From positions 248,001 to 312,000 of the forward strand of contig NZ_JOMF01000004.1 in NCBI RefSeq assembly GCF_000711215.1: 64,000 bases of DNA, written 5' to 3'. A program made the translations under genes and the position numbers. This DNA is from Methanomicrobium mobile BP (GTDB taxonomy: Archaea > Halobacteriota > Methanomicrobia > Methanomicrobiales > Methanomicrobiaceae). This document shows positions 19,491 to 28,224 of this stretch, in pieces. The notes under the pieces are model-generated. The model was not told the DNA's origin. It did not search any database and was given only the letters and a program-made list of their open reading frames with translations. Numbering within the stretch: the stretch's first letter is position 1; every line of letters starts with the position of its first letter.

Positions 19491-20297
19491 ATGGATAGAA
19501 AAATTGCTTCCGGACTTCTGGATGAGATACGGAGTAAAAAGCCTCTGATCCACCACATAACCAATTACGTCACGGTAAACGACTGCGCCAACATCACAAT
19601 CTGTGTCGGTGCATCGCCGGTTATGGCAGACAGCATAGACGAAGTGGAAGAGATGACGGGTATCGCGAACGCCCTTGTCCTTAACATAGGCACCCTCTCG
19701 GCTTCGCTCATTGACTCGATGATTGCCGCAGGCAAAAGCGCAAATCGTAAAGGAATACCCGTTATTCTGGATCCCGTCGGAATCGGGGCAACGAAGTTCA
19801 GGACCGAGAGCGTTCTTCGGCTCTTAAAAGAGGTAAAGTTTGCCGTTATCAAAGGCAATGCGGGTGAGATAGGTGTTCTCGCCGGCGCTCAGGCTACGGT
19901 TCGCGGTGTCGATTCGGGAAGTCTCGAAGGCGACCGCGTCGAGGTCGCAAAGAAGTGCGCCGAGCTTACCGGCAGCGTCGTCGTGATGACAGGCGAGGTC
20001 GATATCGTCTCGGACGGCGAAACCGTGCTCACGGTCTCTAACGGTTGCAGCAGAATGGGCGCATTATCGGGAACGGGCTGCATGACGGCGTCCGTAATCG
20101 GGGCCTTCTGTGCGGTTACCGACCATTACCTCACTGCCGCGGCGTGCGGCGTTGCGCTCATGGGTCTCTGCGGTCAGAAAGCGGCAGTCTACGCAAAAGG
20201 ACCCTACTCGTTCAGGGCAGGTCTTGCCGATGAGATGTCACGCCTGAAATCCGTCGAATTCGCAGTGGATGCCAAGATTAAGCATATTAAACCATAA
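19491..20297 (+). CDS. thiM: Hydroxyethylthiazole kinase
   Basis: Phosphorylates 4-methyl-5-hydroxyethylthiazole for thiamine salvage. The 268-residue protein shows the ribokinase-like ThiM pattern: PLIHHITNYVTVNDCAN near residue 20, GASPVMAD, LDPVGIGATKFR, VIKGNAGEI and the anion hole ALSGTGCMTASVIGAF. A TATA-like AATATAAATG at 19459-19468 lies about 25-30 bases upstream of the ATG, implying a very short leader. It precedes thiE by 40 bp, so salvage kinase and coupling enzyme are co-expressed. Confidence 0.95.
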   Translation: MDRKIASGLLDEIRSKKPLIHHITNYVTVNDCANITICVGASPVMADSIDEVEEMTGIANALVLNIGTLSASLIDSMIAAGKSANRKGIPVILDPVGIGATKFRTESVLRLLKEVKFAVIKGNAGEIGVLAGAQATVRGVDSGSLEGDRVEVAKKCAELTGSVVVMTGEVDIVSDGETVLTVSNGCSRMGALSGTGCMTASVIGAFCAVTDHYLTAAACGVALMGLCGQKAAVYAKGPYSFRAGLADEMSRLKSVEFAVDAKIKHIKP

Positions 20298-20337
20298 TCT
20301 TTTTAATCATTTTTTAACATCATAAAATACCGTAATC

Positions 20338-21090
20338 GTGGTCAAAATGCCGTCGGAATCAAACTCTCACGGAAATCCTCATGGAAACGTCCATGCAAAT
20401 TCCCATGCAAATCCGCATACAAATCCGCATACAAATCCAAATCCCTACGCACTTTACATCGTCACCGACATAAAAGTCTCGGGGGGACTTTCGCATGAAA
20501 GACAGGCGGAACTCTGTTTTGCGGGCGGCTGCGATGCTCTTCAGCTACGCGAAAAGGATACGGGCTATGAAGGGCTGATTGCAACCGCAAAGAACATTGT
20601 TGCCTTAAAACAGCTTTTTGAAAGAGAAAACCCGAATTACCACCCGCTTTTTTTCGTCAACGACAATATCGACGTCGCCGTGAAGTCGGGTGCCAACGGT
20701 GTCCATCTGGGACAGGATGACATGCCGCTTTCGGAGGCACGCAGGCTTATGCCGAAATCAACCGGGTTTCTCATCGGCATCTCGGTCGGCAACGTCGAAG
20801 AAGCCCTCCGTGCCGCAGCCGACGGCGCCGACTACGTCGCATTAAGCCCCGTCTTTGACACGACCTCCAAGGATGACGCGGGGAGCGGAAAAGGGCTGAA
20901 GATGCTCTCCGAAATCAGAAAGGCAGTCGGCAATGATTTCCCCGTGATTGCGATAGGCGGCATCAATGCCTCGAATGCAAAATCCGTGATGGACGCGGGC
21001 TCGGACGGTTGCGCGGTAATCTCGGCTGTTCTTGCCAAACCCGACGTAACCGCAGCGGTAAGGGAACTGAGAAAAATAATCCTTTCCTGA
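20338..21090 (+). CDS. thiE: Thiamine-phosphate synthase with histidine-rich N-terminal tail
   Basis: Joins hydroxymethylpyrimidine pyrophosphate and thiazole phosphate to make thiamine phosphate. The core (from about residue 36) is a TIM barrel with YALYIVTD, DALQLREKD, FFVNDNIDVA, GVHLGQDD, GISVGNVEEA and VIAIGGI, all standard ThiE elements. The first 35 residues are unusual: His recurs every fourth residue at 11, 15, 19, 23, 27 and 31 in an HxNx pattern encoded by 12-bp repeats. The start appears to be GTG at 20338; an ATG at 20347 also keeps the tail. The tail may bind metal or may be a neutral repeat expansion. Confidence 0.92.
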   Translation: MVKMPSESNSHGNPHGNVHANSHANPHTNPHTNPNPYALYIVTDIKVSGGLSHERQAELCFAGGCDALQLREKDTGYEGLIATAKNIVALKQLFERENPNYHPLFFVNDNIDVAVKSGANGVHLGQDDMPLSEARRLMPKSTGFLIGISVGNVEEALRAAADGADYVALSPVFDTTSKDDAGSGKGLKMLSEIRKAVGNDFPVIAIGGINASNAKSVMDAGSDGCAVISAVLAKPDVTAAVRELRKIILS

Positions 21091-21111
21091 CGCTCTTTTT
21101 AATTATGCCGT

Positions 21112-21183
21112 AATAATTGATAATGTCACAATAAATGATATTGTCGTAAAAAACGATAGTGTCGCAATAATTGATGTTGCTGT
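21112..21183. repeat. Tandem repeat, 4 x 18 bp
   Basis: Four imperfect 18-bp units in register (21112, 21130, 21148, 21166), each of the form AATAATTGATANTGTCRY. The array fills the gap between the convergent thiE and MATE genes. Confidence 0.85.
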
Positions 21184-21217
21184 AAAAATCGTGCTTTTTT
21201 AAATTTAAGATTGAATC

Positions 21218-22678
21218 TCAGCTTTCGCCGCCGAGATCCAGTTTCTTCTTCAGCCAGCCGCCGTGGCGGAAGAAGAGATAGTTGGTCGCGCACATGCAGA
21301 TCACACCCAGAACGACCGCATACCAGATACAGTCTATCGGATAGCCGCTGATCATCAGGTAATACGAGGCAGAGCACTGGACAATGAGCATGCCGATGAT
21401 TGCCGAATACATTCCGGGTCTTGTGGCGCCGGCGCCGTTCATCGCGAAACCGAGCGTCATCGCGGTCGCAATCAGACAGTACGAGAGCGGTATCACATGC
21501 ATGAAGCTTATGCCCACGTCAAGAGCCTCGTCTTCAAGACCGAAGATATAGAGGAGATCCGAGGCATAGATGCTGTATATTGCCGTAACTATGCAGATGA
21601 AACCCACCGAGAGCGCAACGGCATATTTGACAGCCTGTTTTGCGCGGTCGGGTCTGTTTGCGCCGAGATTCTGACCGACCATGATGGCAATTGCCGTTCC
21701 GAATCCCATGACTATGATGAGTCCCAGCATATCGAATCGTATGCAGATGCCGTATGCCGCAATCGTAGCCTCGCCGTAGAAGGCAATTATCCACATCATG
21801 AGCATGAAGGATACGCTTCTGACACCCATCTGAACGGCACTCGGAACTGCGACAAAGATAACATCAATGAGCAATTTAGGCTCTAATTTGAAATGCACGG
21901 GCAGCCTTACGGGTCTTGACCGGTATGCCGGCAGGAGATAGATAATACCTGCGAAGACAAAGATACCGAATGCCCTCGAGAGAATTGTGGCATATGCCGA
22001 ACCCGTTATTCCGAATGCGGGCAGACCGAATAAACCGTTAATCAGGGTCGGATTCAGGATGATATTGACGATGTTGATGGCTATCATCACATACATCGGA
22101 GTCTTTGAATCGCCGCTTGCCTGAAATGCGGTCACGATAATCATCAGTACGACTATCGTAAATATACCCGTGAGAAGTGGCGCGAGGAATCGGGCGCCTT
22201 CGGCGGCGACTTCGGCATCCTGGCTTAAGATTAAGAGAATGTCCTCGGACCAGAATATACCTATCAGCGCAATGATTACCGAGACTATTGCCGCCATAAT
22301 CAGGGAATGCGCCAGAATTACCGGTATTCGGTCATGATTGCTCGAGCCGTAGGCGCGGGAGATGAATGCCGCCGTCGCCGTCATCAGACCGATGAAGACG
22401 GTCATGAGCACCATAATTACCGACATGCTCACCGAACCGCCGGCAATCGAGGTGTTGCCCAGCTGTCCTATGAAGTACATGTCAACGATCTCAAGGACAC
22501 TCTGAAGAGCGTTGCTCAGTATAATCGGCAGTGCGACTATGAGAAGGGCTTTTATAAGGTTACCTTCGGTAATTATATTGCCGTTTTCCCCCTGTCCGCC
22601 CTGCTCTCCGGACTTGGGGCTTATCTCTTCGGTAATGATCTCATCTCCAATTTCGGCAGTAAATTCCGCCACGCACAA
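21218..22678 (-). CDS. MATE family efflux transporter
   Basis: Multidrug and toxin extrusion antiporter of the inner membrane, expected to use Na+ or H+ to export organic compounds. The 486-residue protein has about 12 hydrophobic segments and two MatE halves, the first beginning ALPIILSNALQSVLEIVDMYFIGQLG and the second VPSAVQMGVRSVSFMLMMWI. The N-terminus is an acidic soluble stretch of about 35 residues. No ATG fits: the start is either TTG at 22678 or GTG at 22672. A TATA-like ATTATATCC near 22709-22717 suggests a very short leader. A second MATE gene is at 31295-32827. Confidence 0.9.
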   Translation of the reverse strand: MCVAEFTAEIGDEIITEEISPKSGEQGGQGENGNIITEGNLIKALLIVALPIILSNALQSVLEIVDMYFIGQLGNTSIAGGSVSMSVIMVLMTVFIGLMTATAAFISRAYGSSNHDRIPVILAHSLIMAAIVSVIIALIGIFWSEDILLILSQDAEVAAEGARFLAPLLTGIFTIVVLMIIVTAFQASGDSKTPMYVMIAINIVNIILNPTLINGLFGLPAFGITGSAYATILSRAFGIFVFAGIIYLLPAYRSRPVRLPVHFKLEPKLLIDVIFVAVPSAVQMGVRSVSFMLMMWIIAFYGEATIAAYGICIRFDMLGLIIVMGFGTAIAIMVGQNLGANRPDRAKQAVKYAVALSVGFICIVTAIYSIYASDLLYIFGLEDEALDVGISFMHVIPLSYCLIATAMTLGFAMNGAGATRPGMYSAIIGMLIVQCSASYYLMISGYPIDCIWYAVVLGVICMCATNYLFFRHGGWLKKKLDLGGES

Positions 22679-23007
22679 TCCTGTTTCGGCGTATTGACGG
22701 CAATTATCGGATATAATGTATTTTCAGACGCCGATCCGCTGTCGATGTGTAAACTGATTTTGACTTTATAGTATATCAGACATTACATTCAGCCAACAGG
22801 GACTTGTTTTTTTTGCCGCTTTGTTTAATCCCGATGAGGCATGCAATCACGGGTCGCGGCAGAAAAATCTTAAAAAATGGAAGTCAGGTAAAATAAAGAT
22901 AAGAATGATTGATTTTATATTTGTTCTTCGTACGGAATCACGCGGATTTGTGGATTTGCTGTTTGCTTATTCGCGTATTTGCGATTGCGTATTCGCGTAT
23001 TGAGGAC
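22679..23007. other. 329-bp intergenic region upstream of the MATE gene
   Basis: Contains the MATE promoter (TATA-like near 22712) and the 3' flank of the CofE-like gene. That flank is T/G-rich on the plus strand, so the minus-strand transcript tail is A/C-rich. TATTCGCGTATT occurs twice (22968-22979 and 22990-23001). No gene is seen. Confidence 0.6.
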
Positions 23008-24201
23008 TTACTCGGCCGTGTAGTTGTCGAAGTATCCCTGAATCAGAACAATCGGTGTTCCTTTATCGCCGCTGCCCGACGTGAGGTCACAGAGTGAGCC
23101 GATAAGGTCGGTGAGCTGGCGCGGGGTTGTTCCTTCCGAGACCATGTTGCCGACAAGGTCCTTGTCCTTGTTGCGTATGTATTCCTTGATTGCCGATTTG
23201 AGCTCGTCGCCGCAGAGCTCGGCGAATTCGTTGTCGGCAAGATACTTGAGTTTTACTTCATTGGGCTGTCCGGAAAGACCTGCCGTGTATGCCGGCGACA
23301 CTACGGGGTCGGCAAGTTCCCAGATCTTTCCGATTGGGTCTTTGAAGGCGCCGTCACCGTAGATCATGACCTCTATGAGTTTGCCCGTCTTTGCGACAAG
23401 TTTCTTCTGAACGGCGTTGACGAACTTCTCGCAATCTCTCGGGAAGAGCTTTACTTTATCTTCGGTTGCCTTGTTCGAGCCGAGCAGACCGTATTTCTCG
23501 TTGTAGCCGCTGCCGTTTACGGAGGATGTCAGAATCTCGTCAAGACCGCAGACAGCCTCGGCACCCGCGGCTTTTAAGAGTCTCTTTGTGCGTTCGCGGG
23601 TGTGGATGTCGCATGTGAGGATATTCTTTGCATACGGCAGAATTGCTCTTGCGTCGTTTGCGAATATGACCTCGACCTCGGCGCCGCAGTCGCGGATAAG
23701 GTCGGAGTAATATTTTACGTAGTCGACGCCGGTGAACCTGTGGACGTTGTCGCCGAAGAGCTCGCGGTAGCGCTCGAGTGTGAGAACGTCTTTGTAGGGG
23801 TCGACTCCTTTGGCGTCAAGAGCGTCCCACGATATCAGGTGGTTGCCGACCTCGTCGGAGGGGTAGCTGAGCATGAGGACTACTTTCTTTGCGCCCTTTG
23901 CTATGCCGCGAAGACAGATTGCAAAGCGGTTGCGGCTTAATATCGGGAAGATTACGCCTATGGTGCCGCCCTTGAGTTTTGCTTTTACGTCCGCGGCTAT
24001 GTCGTCGACGGTTGCGTAGTTGTTCTGCGAGCGTGCCACCACAGCCTCGGTTACGGCGACGATGTCGCGGTTCTCGAGCGTTATGTGCTCAACTTCCGCC
24101 GCTTTAAGCACGGACTGCGTTACAATCTCGGCGAGATCGTCGCCGCTTCTGATAATGGGCGCACGTATTCCGCGTACGACCGTTCCAATCATTCTTTCCA
24201 T
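23008..24201 (-). CDS. Coenzyme F420-0:L-glutamate ligase (CofE) family protein
   Basis: The 397-residue protein has the CofE/FbiB-type N-terminal pattern VRGIRAPIIRSGDDLAEIV followed by ENRDIVAVTEAVVARSQ, and later GDGAFKDP and the SAIKEYIRNKDKD region. True CofE, about 250 residues, adds glutamates to coenzyme F420; this longer form is a related family found in archaea and bacteria whose substrate is not established, so it may be a gamma-glutamyl ligase acting elsewhere. The ATG at 24201 (MERMIGTVV) is preferred over an upstream start at 24234. It stands alone with no other F420 gene near. Confidence 0.65.
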   Translation of the reverse strand: MERMIGTVVRGIRAPIIRSGDDLAEIVTQSVLKAAEVEHITLENRDIVAVTEAVVARSQNNYATVDDIAADVKAKLKGGTIGVIFPILSRNRFAICLRGIAKGAKKVVLMLSYPSDEVGNHLISWDALDAKGVDPYKDVLTLERYRELFGDNVHRFTGVDYVKYYSDLIRDCGAEVEVIFANDARAILPYAKNILTCDIHTRERTKRLLKAAGAEAVCGLDEILTSSVNGSGYNEKYGLLGSNKATEDKVKLFPRDCEKFVNAVQKKLVAKTGKLIEVMIYGDGAFKDPIGKIWELADPVVSPAYTAGLSGQPNEVKLKYLADNEFAELCGDELKSAIKEYIRNKDKDLVGNMVSEGTTPRQLTDLIGSLCDLTSGSGDKGTPIVLIQGYFDNYTAE

Positions 24202-24475
24202 GGATAAATAACCCTTATAGTTTATGATACACATTATTCATAATTTTTTCATAAAGGGCAAAGGGGTTGAACGGGTATATACAATGGGGACATAACCTTA
24301 CAACAACATTACAAGAACCTTATATTTTTTTGAGGAACCTGACCAAAACTGTGCCATTACTGTTTCACAACCTCGTCAAACCTAATCGCAACCTCGTCAA
24401 TACTCATCAATTACTCATCAAAATCAGAATGCAATCAACGAAAAAAATTTATTTAAACGACGAATATTTTTAATC

Positions 24476-24904
24476 ATGAAGAAATTAGCATTAATACTCG
24501 GACTTTCGGTAATTGCCTTAGTACTTGCATGCGGTTGTACGACTACGTCCACGTCCTCATCCTCATCTTCGGTCAGTATAACGCTTCCTTCCGAGGTCGT
24601 CATAACCGGAACATGGGAGATCAACAAAGAAGACCTGTCTTCGAATCCCATGCCCATCGAAATCGAATTGGATGCCCTCAATCAGGGCAAATCCGATGCA
24701 AAGAATGTTCAGGCAGACATAGTATTCACCTATGACGATAAGACGATACTGACAGAAAAGGCAGACATCGGAGATATATCGGCAGGAAATTCAAAAGAAT
24801 TCAAAGCGAAATATATGCTTGACATTCCGGAGACCTTCGACAGAACCAAATTCGACATGACCATAAGCAACATTTACGTCGACGGTCAAAGCCTGAATGA
24901 GTAA
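24476..24904 (+). CDS. Small secreted lipoprotein, paralogue A
   Basis: A 142-residue putative lipoprotein: signal peptide with hydrophobic core and a Cys-Gly-Cys lipobox (Cys19 or Cys21), then a Thr/Ser linker, then one domain of about 105 residues with alternating beta-strand pattern (WEINKEDLSSNP, ALNQGKSDAKNV, IVFTYDDKTIL). The domain resembles CARDB/DUF11-type immunoglobulin-like adhesion folds, with the phrase 'NQGxxDAKNV' typical of such repeats; this is pattern-based. It is the first of three related genes in a row. About 45 bases before its ATG are similar to those before paralogue B. Confidence 0.72.
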   Translation: MKKLALILGLSVIALVLACGCTTTSTSSSSSSVSITLPSEVVITGTWEINKEDLSSNPMPIEIELDALNQGKSDAKNVQADIVFTYDDKTILTEKADIGDISAGNSKEFKAKYMLDIPETFDRTKFDMTISNIYVDGQSLNE

Positions 24905-25067
24905 ATAATTCGTCGAAACAATCCGAAATTATTCAAAACATCAAAACTCTTTTTTTGGCATTTTTATTTTTGCGACATTCCGATTGACCTAAACAGCGCC
25001 GCAATCCTCATCGAATCGGTATGCAATCAACATAAGCAATTTATTCATCGGACGAACATTTATACGC

Positions 25068-25493
25068 ATGAAGAAAACTGCATTGATACTCGGAGTTTTG
25101 TTGATTGCGTTAGTCCTCGCCTGCGGTTGTACGACCACGTCAACATCTTCGTCCACGGTCAGTGTCACGGGACCGACCGTGATAGCCGTAGACGGAACCT
25201 TTAAAGTTCTCGAAGCAGACGAGTCAAAAAATCCCACACCCTTTGAAGTCGATTTGATCGCCGAAAACAGGGGTAATTACGATGCGGATAACGTTAAGGC
25301 AGAGATTATCATCATCTACGACGGCGAACAGATACTGACCGATATGGCAGAATTCGGATATATCCAGAAAGGCAAATCAAACAATCTCCAGAAATCCTAT
25401 GATCTGACTCATCCGGATGCCTTCGACTTTGATAAACTAAGGATGAAGGTCGGCAAAATATATGCCAACGGAGAATTACTGGTTGAGCCATAA
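25068..25493 (+). CDS. Small secreted lipoprotein, paralogue B
   Basis: A 141-residue putative lipoprotein closely related to paralogue A: near-identical signal peptide and CGCTTTSTSS linker, and a domain aligning throughout (SKNPTPFEVDL, NRGNYDADNVKAEI, IYDGEQILTDMA). Upstream, ATGCAATCAAC and the spacing to the ATG match paralogue A, so the duplicated segment included promoter or leader sequence. Function unknown; likely anchored outside the membrane. Confidence 0.72.
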   Translation: MKKTALILGVLLIALVLACGCTTTSTSSSTVSVTGPTVIAVDGTFKVLEADESKNPTPFEVDLIAENRGNYDADNVKAEIIIIYDGEQILTDMAEFGYIQKGKSNNLQKSYDLTHPDAFDFDKLRMKVGKIYANGELLVEP

Positions 25494-25724
25494 TAATATC
25501 AAAACAGATAACGAAAAAGAAACAAAATAACAACAAAACTTCTTTTTTTTCAATTCTTCAGCGATTAAATTTCATAATAAGAATGACACATAGCAGATAC
25601 ATCTCATATTTAGAACAGTTTCCATCATTGTAAATTTAGATAAGTCAAAGGTTTTTTTTCGCCAGTGCAATTGATTTACGAGATTGACGAAACATATATC
25701 ACTATCCAATAAATATTAAAAAAC

Positions 25725-26120
25725 ATGAAAACAAAAGAGTTGGTTTTGGGACTGTTAGTAGTTTCTTTAATCCTATCGTGTGGATGTGCTGACGTTGTTG
25801 GGGGATATATACAGATATCTGTAAACGGAAACTGGCAAGTAACTGGATTTGATGCACTAAAGAACCCCATGCCTGTTAAAACAGAATTAACTGCCGTTAA
25901 TCAAGGCACCGCTGATGCAAAAGATGTTCGAGTAGATGTTATTTTCCTATATAATAATAAACAGATACTGAAGGAACAGGCATACTTCGGCATTATACAA
26001 GCAGGAGACGCAAAAACAATACAGTCAACATTTTTCCTAACCCTTCCTGAAAATTTTGACGGAGATAAAATTGAAATGAAATTTGGAGACATTTATTCCG
26101 AGGGAGAAAAACTGACATAA
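25725..26120 (+). CDS. Small secreted lipoprotein, paralogue C (AT-rich)
   Basis: A 131-residue third member: signal peptide ending ILSCGC, a shorter linker, then the same domain (WQVTGFDALKNPMPVKTEL, NQGTADAKDVRVDVIF, YNNKQILKEQAYFG). It lacks the Thr/Ser linker of A and B. Its codon choice is visibly more AT-rich (TTA, AAT, ATA) than in neighbouring genes, and the 230 bp before it are not clearly shared with A or B. It may be an older copy under different pressure or a separate arrival. Confidence 0.7.
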   Translation: MKTKELVLGLLVVSLILSCGCADVVGGYIQISVNGNWQVTGFDALKNPMPVKTELTAVNQGTADAKDVRVDVIFLYNNKQILKEQAYFGIIQAGDAKTIQSTFFLTLPENFDGDKIEMKFGDIYSEGEKLT

Positions 26121-26217
26121 AATGTTTGCTTAATTTCATTTTTCTCTTTTATCATGATTATGATGTATTAAAACAAAAATACATTCAAAAATTCATTCAT
26201 TGAAGTCATAAAAAAAA

Positions 26218-26291
26218 TGGACCCGGGGGGATTCGAACCCTCGATCTCTGCCGTGTGAAGGCAACGTCCTAACCAGCTAGACCACAGGTCC
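26218..26291 (-). tRNA. tRNA-Val(CAC)
   Basis: On the minus strand the acceptor GGACCTG pairs with CGGGTCC, the anticodon loop TTCACAC carries CAC, and the T arm holds GGTTCGAATCC. No intron, no encoded CCA. Confidence 0.95.
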
Positions 26292-26452
26292 CTGCATAAC
26301 TCGGTTCGCGGCAGATCAAGTCACTGCATATATGCGACTTATCCGCGTCACCGCGAACAACAATATTCATTGCAGTTATCTCATATTAGATTTTTTCATT
26401 ATTCACGCCCGCATCAGTGAATATTTATTTTTCAACGACAATTCAAACAGTA

Positions 26453-27823
26453 ATGAGAGATGAAGACAGGCTGATACTCTCGGCAACGACGATAACCGCT
26501 TTCATGACGCCGTTCATGGGTTCCTCCATCAATCTCGCAATTCCCGCAATGGGACTGGAATTTTCGGGAAGCGTCCTGCTCCTCTCGTGGATAGTATCCG
26601 CCTATCTTCTTACATCGGCGCTCTTCATAGTCCCCATGGGACGCTTTGCCGACATGCGCGGACGCTGGAAGATATTCGAAGCCGGTATCCTGCTCTTTGC
26701 CTTAAGCTCGCTCATATGCATGCTTGCCCCGTCCGCCGCCGTACTGATACTTGGCAGAATCGTTCAGGGTATCGGCAGCGCAATGATATTCGCAACCGCG
26801 ATTGCCATCATCGCCGTCCATATCCCCAGAGAACACCGCGGATACGCACTCGGCATCAACGTCGCCGGCGTCTACCTCGGAACCACACTCGGACCCTTCC
26901 TCGGCGGCTTCCTTACCGAATATTTCGGCTGGAGAAGTCTCTTTCTCTTCACCATAATTATCTCGGTAATCGCCATGGCAATGACCCTTCATGTCGCCAA
27001 AGGCTTTAAGGAAGAGAAGAGTGCGGAAAAATTCGACACACTCGGCTCGGTGATATATGCGGCGATGATTCTTAGCGCAATGCTTGCCGTAAGCATAATC
27101 TCGCAGGCAAGCATACCGCTCTTTATCGCCGCCGTCATCCTCTTTGCGGCATTCTACAGGTACGAACTCCGCCACGAAAACCCCGTATTCCAAATAAAAC
27201 TCTTCAGGGGCAATAAGAGATTCACTTACTCGAATCTGGCGGCGCTGATAAACTACAGCTCGACATTCGCCATCAGCTTCTTCTTCAGCATCTACCTTCA
27301 GACGGTCAGAGGATTCGATCCCATGATCTCCGGCATGCTCCTTATCTCACAGCCCGTTTTCCAGATGATATTCTCGATATATATCGGCAAACTCTCCGAC
27401 AAATACGACTCGGGAATGCTGGCAGCCTTCGGAATGGGTCTTATCACGGTAAGTCTGATTACCTTCATCTTCATAACCGCGGATACGCCGGTATGGATAC
27501 TCATGATTGCGCTCTGCATCACGGGAATAGGATACGGCTGTTTCTCGGCGCCGAACACCCATACGGTAATGGACAGCGTCGAAGACAGATCATCGGGCGT
27601 GGCATCCGGCGTCTTAAGCACAATGCGGGTCTCGGGCATGATGATCTCGATGGCGCTCGCATCCCTCGTATTCTCCATCGGCGTCGGATCCGCCGTCCTC
27701 GCGGAAGCCGATCACACGGCACTGGTATCCTCGATAAATCTCGGATTTATCCTGTTCTTCTTCCTCGGCATAATCGGCACATGCTCGGCGCTGATATCCT
27801 ATAAGTCGCCAAAACGGGCATAA
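26453..27823 (+). CDS. MFS multidrug exporter (DHA2/EmrB type)
   Basis: Proton-driven efflux permease. The 456-residue protein has about 12-14 hydrophobic segments. Motif A variant GRFADMRGRWKIFEAG is in the loop after segment 2, and motif C-like GVYLGTTLGPFLGGFLTEYFGWRSLF marks the drug:H+ antiporter families. A GTG at 26417 is open in frame, but the ATG at 26453 starts the conserved part (MRDEDRLILSATT) and is preferred. Flanked by tRNA genes on both sides, outside any operon. Substrate unknown. Confidence 0.9.
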   Translation: MRDEDRLILSATTITAFMTPFMGSSINLAIPAMGLEFSGSVLLLSWIVSAYLLTSALFIVPMGRFADMRGRWKIFEAGILLFALSSLICMLAPSAAVLILGRIVQGIGSAMIFATAIAIIAVHIPREHRGYALGINVAGVYLGTTLGPFLGGFLTEYFGWRSLFLFTIIISVIAMAMTLHVAKGFKEEKSAEKFDTLGSVIYAAMILSAMLAVSIISQASIPLFIAAVILFAAFYRYELRHENPVFQIKLFRGNKRFTYSNLAALINYSSTFAISFFFSIYLQTVRGFDPMISGMLLISQPVFQMIFSIYIGKLSDKYDSGMLAAFGMGLITVSLITFIFITADTPVWILMIALCITGIGYGCFSAPNTHTVMDSVEDRSSGVASGVLSTMRVSGMMISMALASLVFSIGVGSAVLAEADHTALVSSINLGFILFFFLGIIGTCSALISYKSPKRA

Positions 27824-27996
27824 GGATCTCGGACATAAAGGCATAAGCACGGAATAACGACAAAACGAGCAGCAAATAACCAGCAGATATACATCAAAGA
27901 GCCATATAAAGCGCAACTGAACAGAGAACAAACAAAAAGAACACAGAACAAACAAAAAAACAGAATATTATATTCCGGTTAAATGACTTTTTTGAG

Positions 27997-28067
27997 TGCA
28001 CCGACCGGGAATTGAACCCGGGCTATTGGCTTGGAAGGCCAAAGTCATGCCACTAGACCATCGGTGC
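27997..28067 (-). tRNA. tRNA-Gly(TCC)
   Basis: Acceptor GCACCGA pairs with TCGGTGC, anticodon stem TTGGC/GCCAA encloses CTTCCAA with anticodon TCC, and the T arm contains GGGTTCAATTCCC. Minus strand, no intron. Confidence 0.95.
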
Positions 28068-28224
28068 AAACACAATCGACTTGTGCCATTATAGATTGAA
28101 GTTTCTTCTTATTAATTCTTCTTATTGGCAATACTCACAAAAATACTGCCGAAAACACGGCTGAAAATATCAAAACAGGAAATATCAAAAATATTAAAAT
28201 ATAAAAAAGGGATTTGTATCGGCG

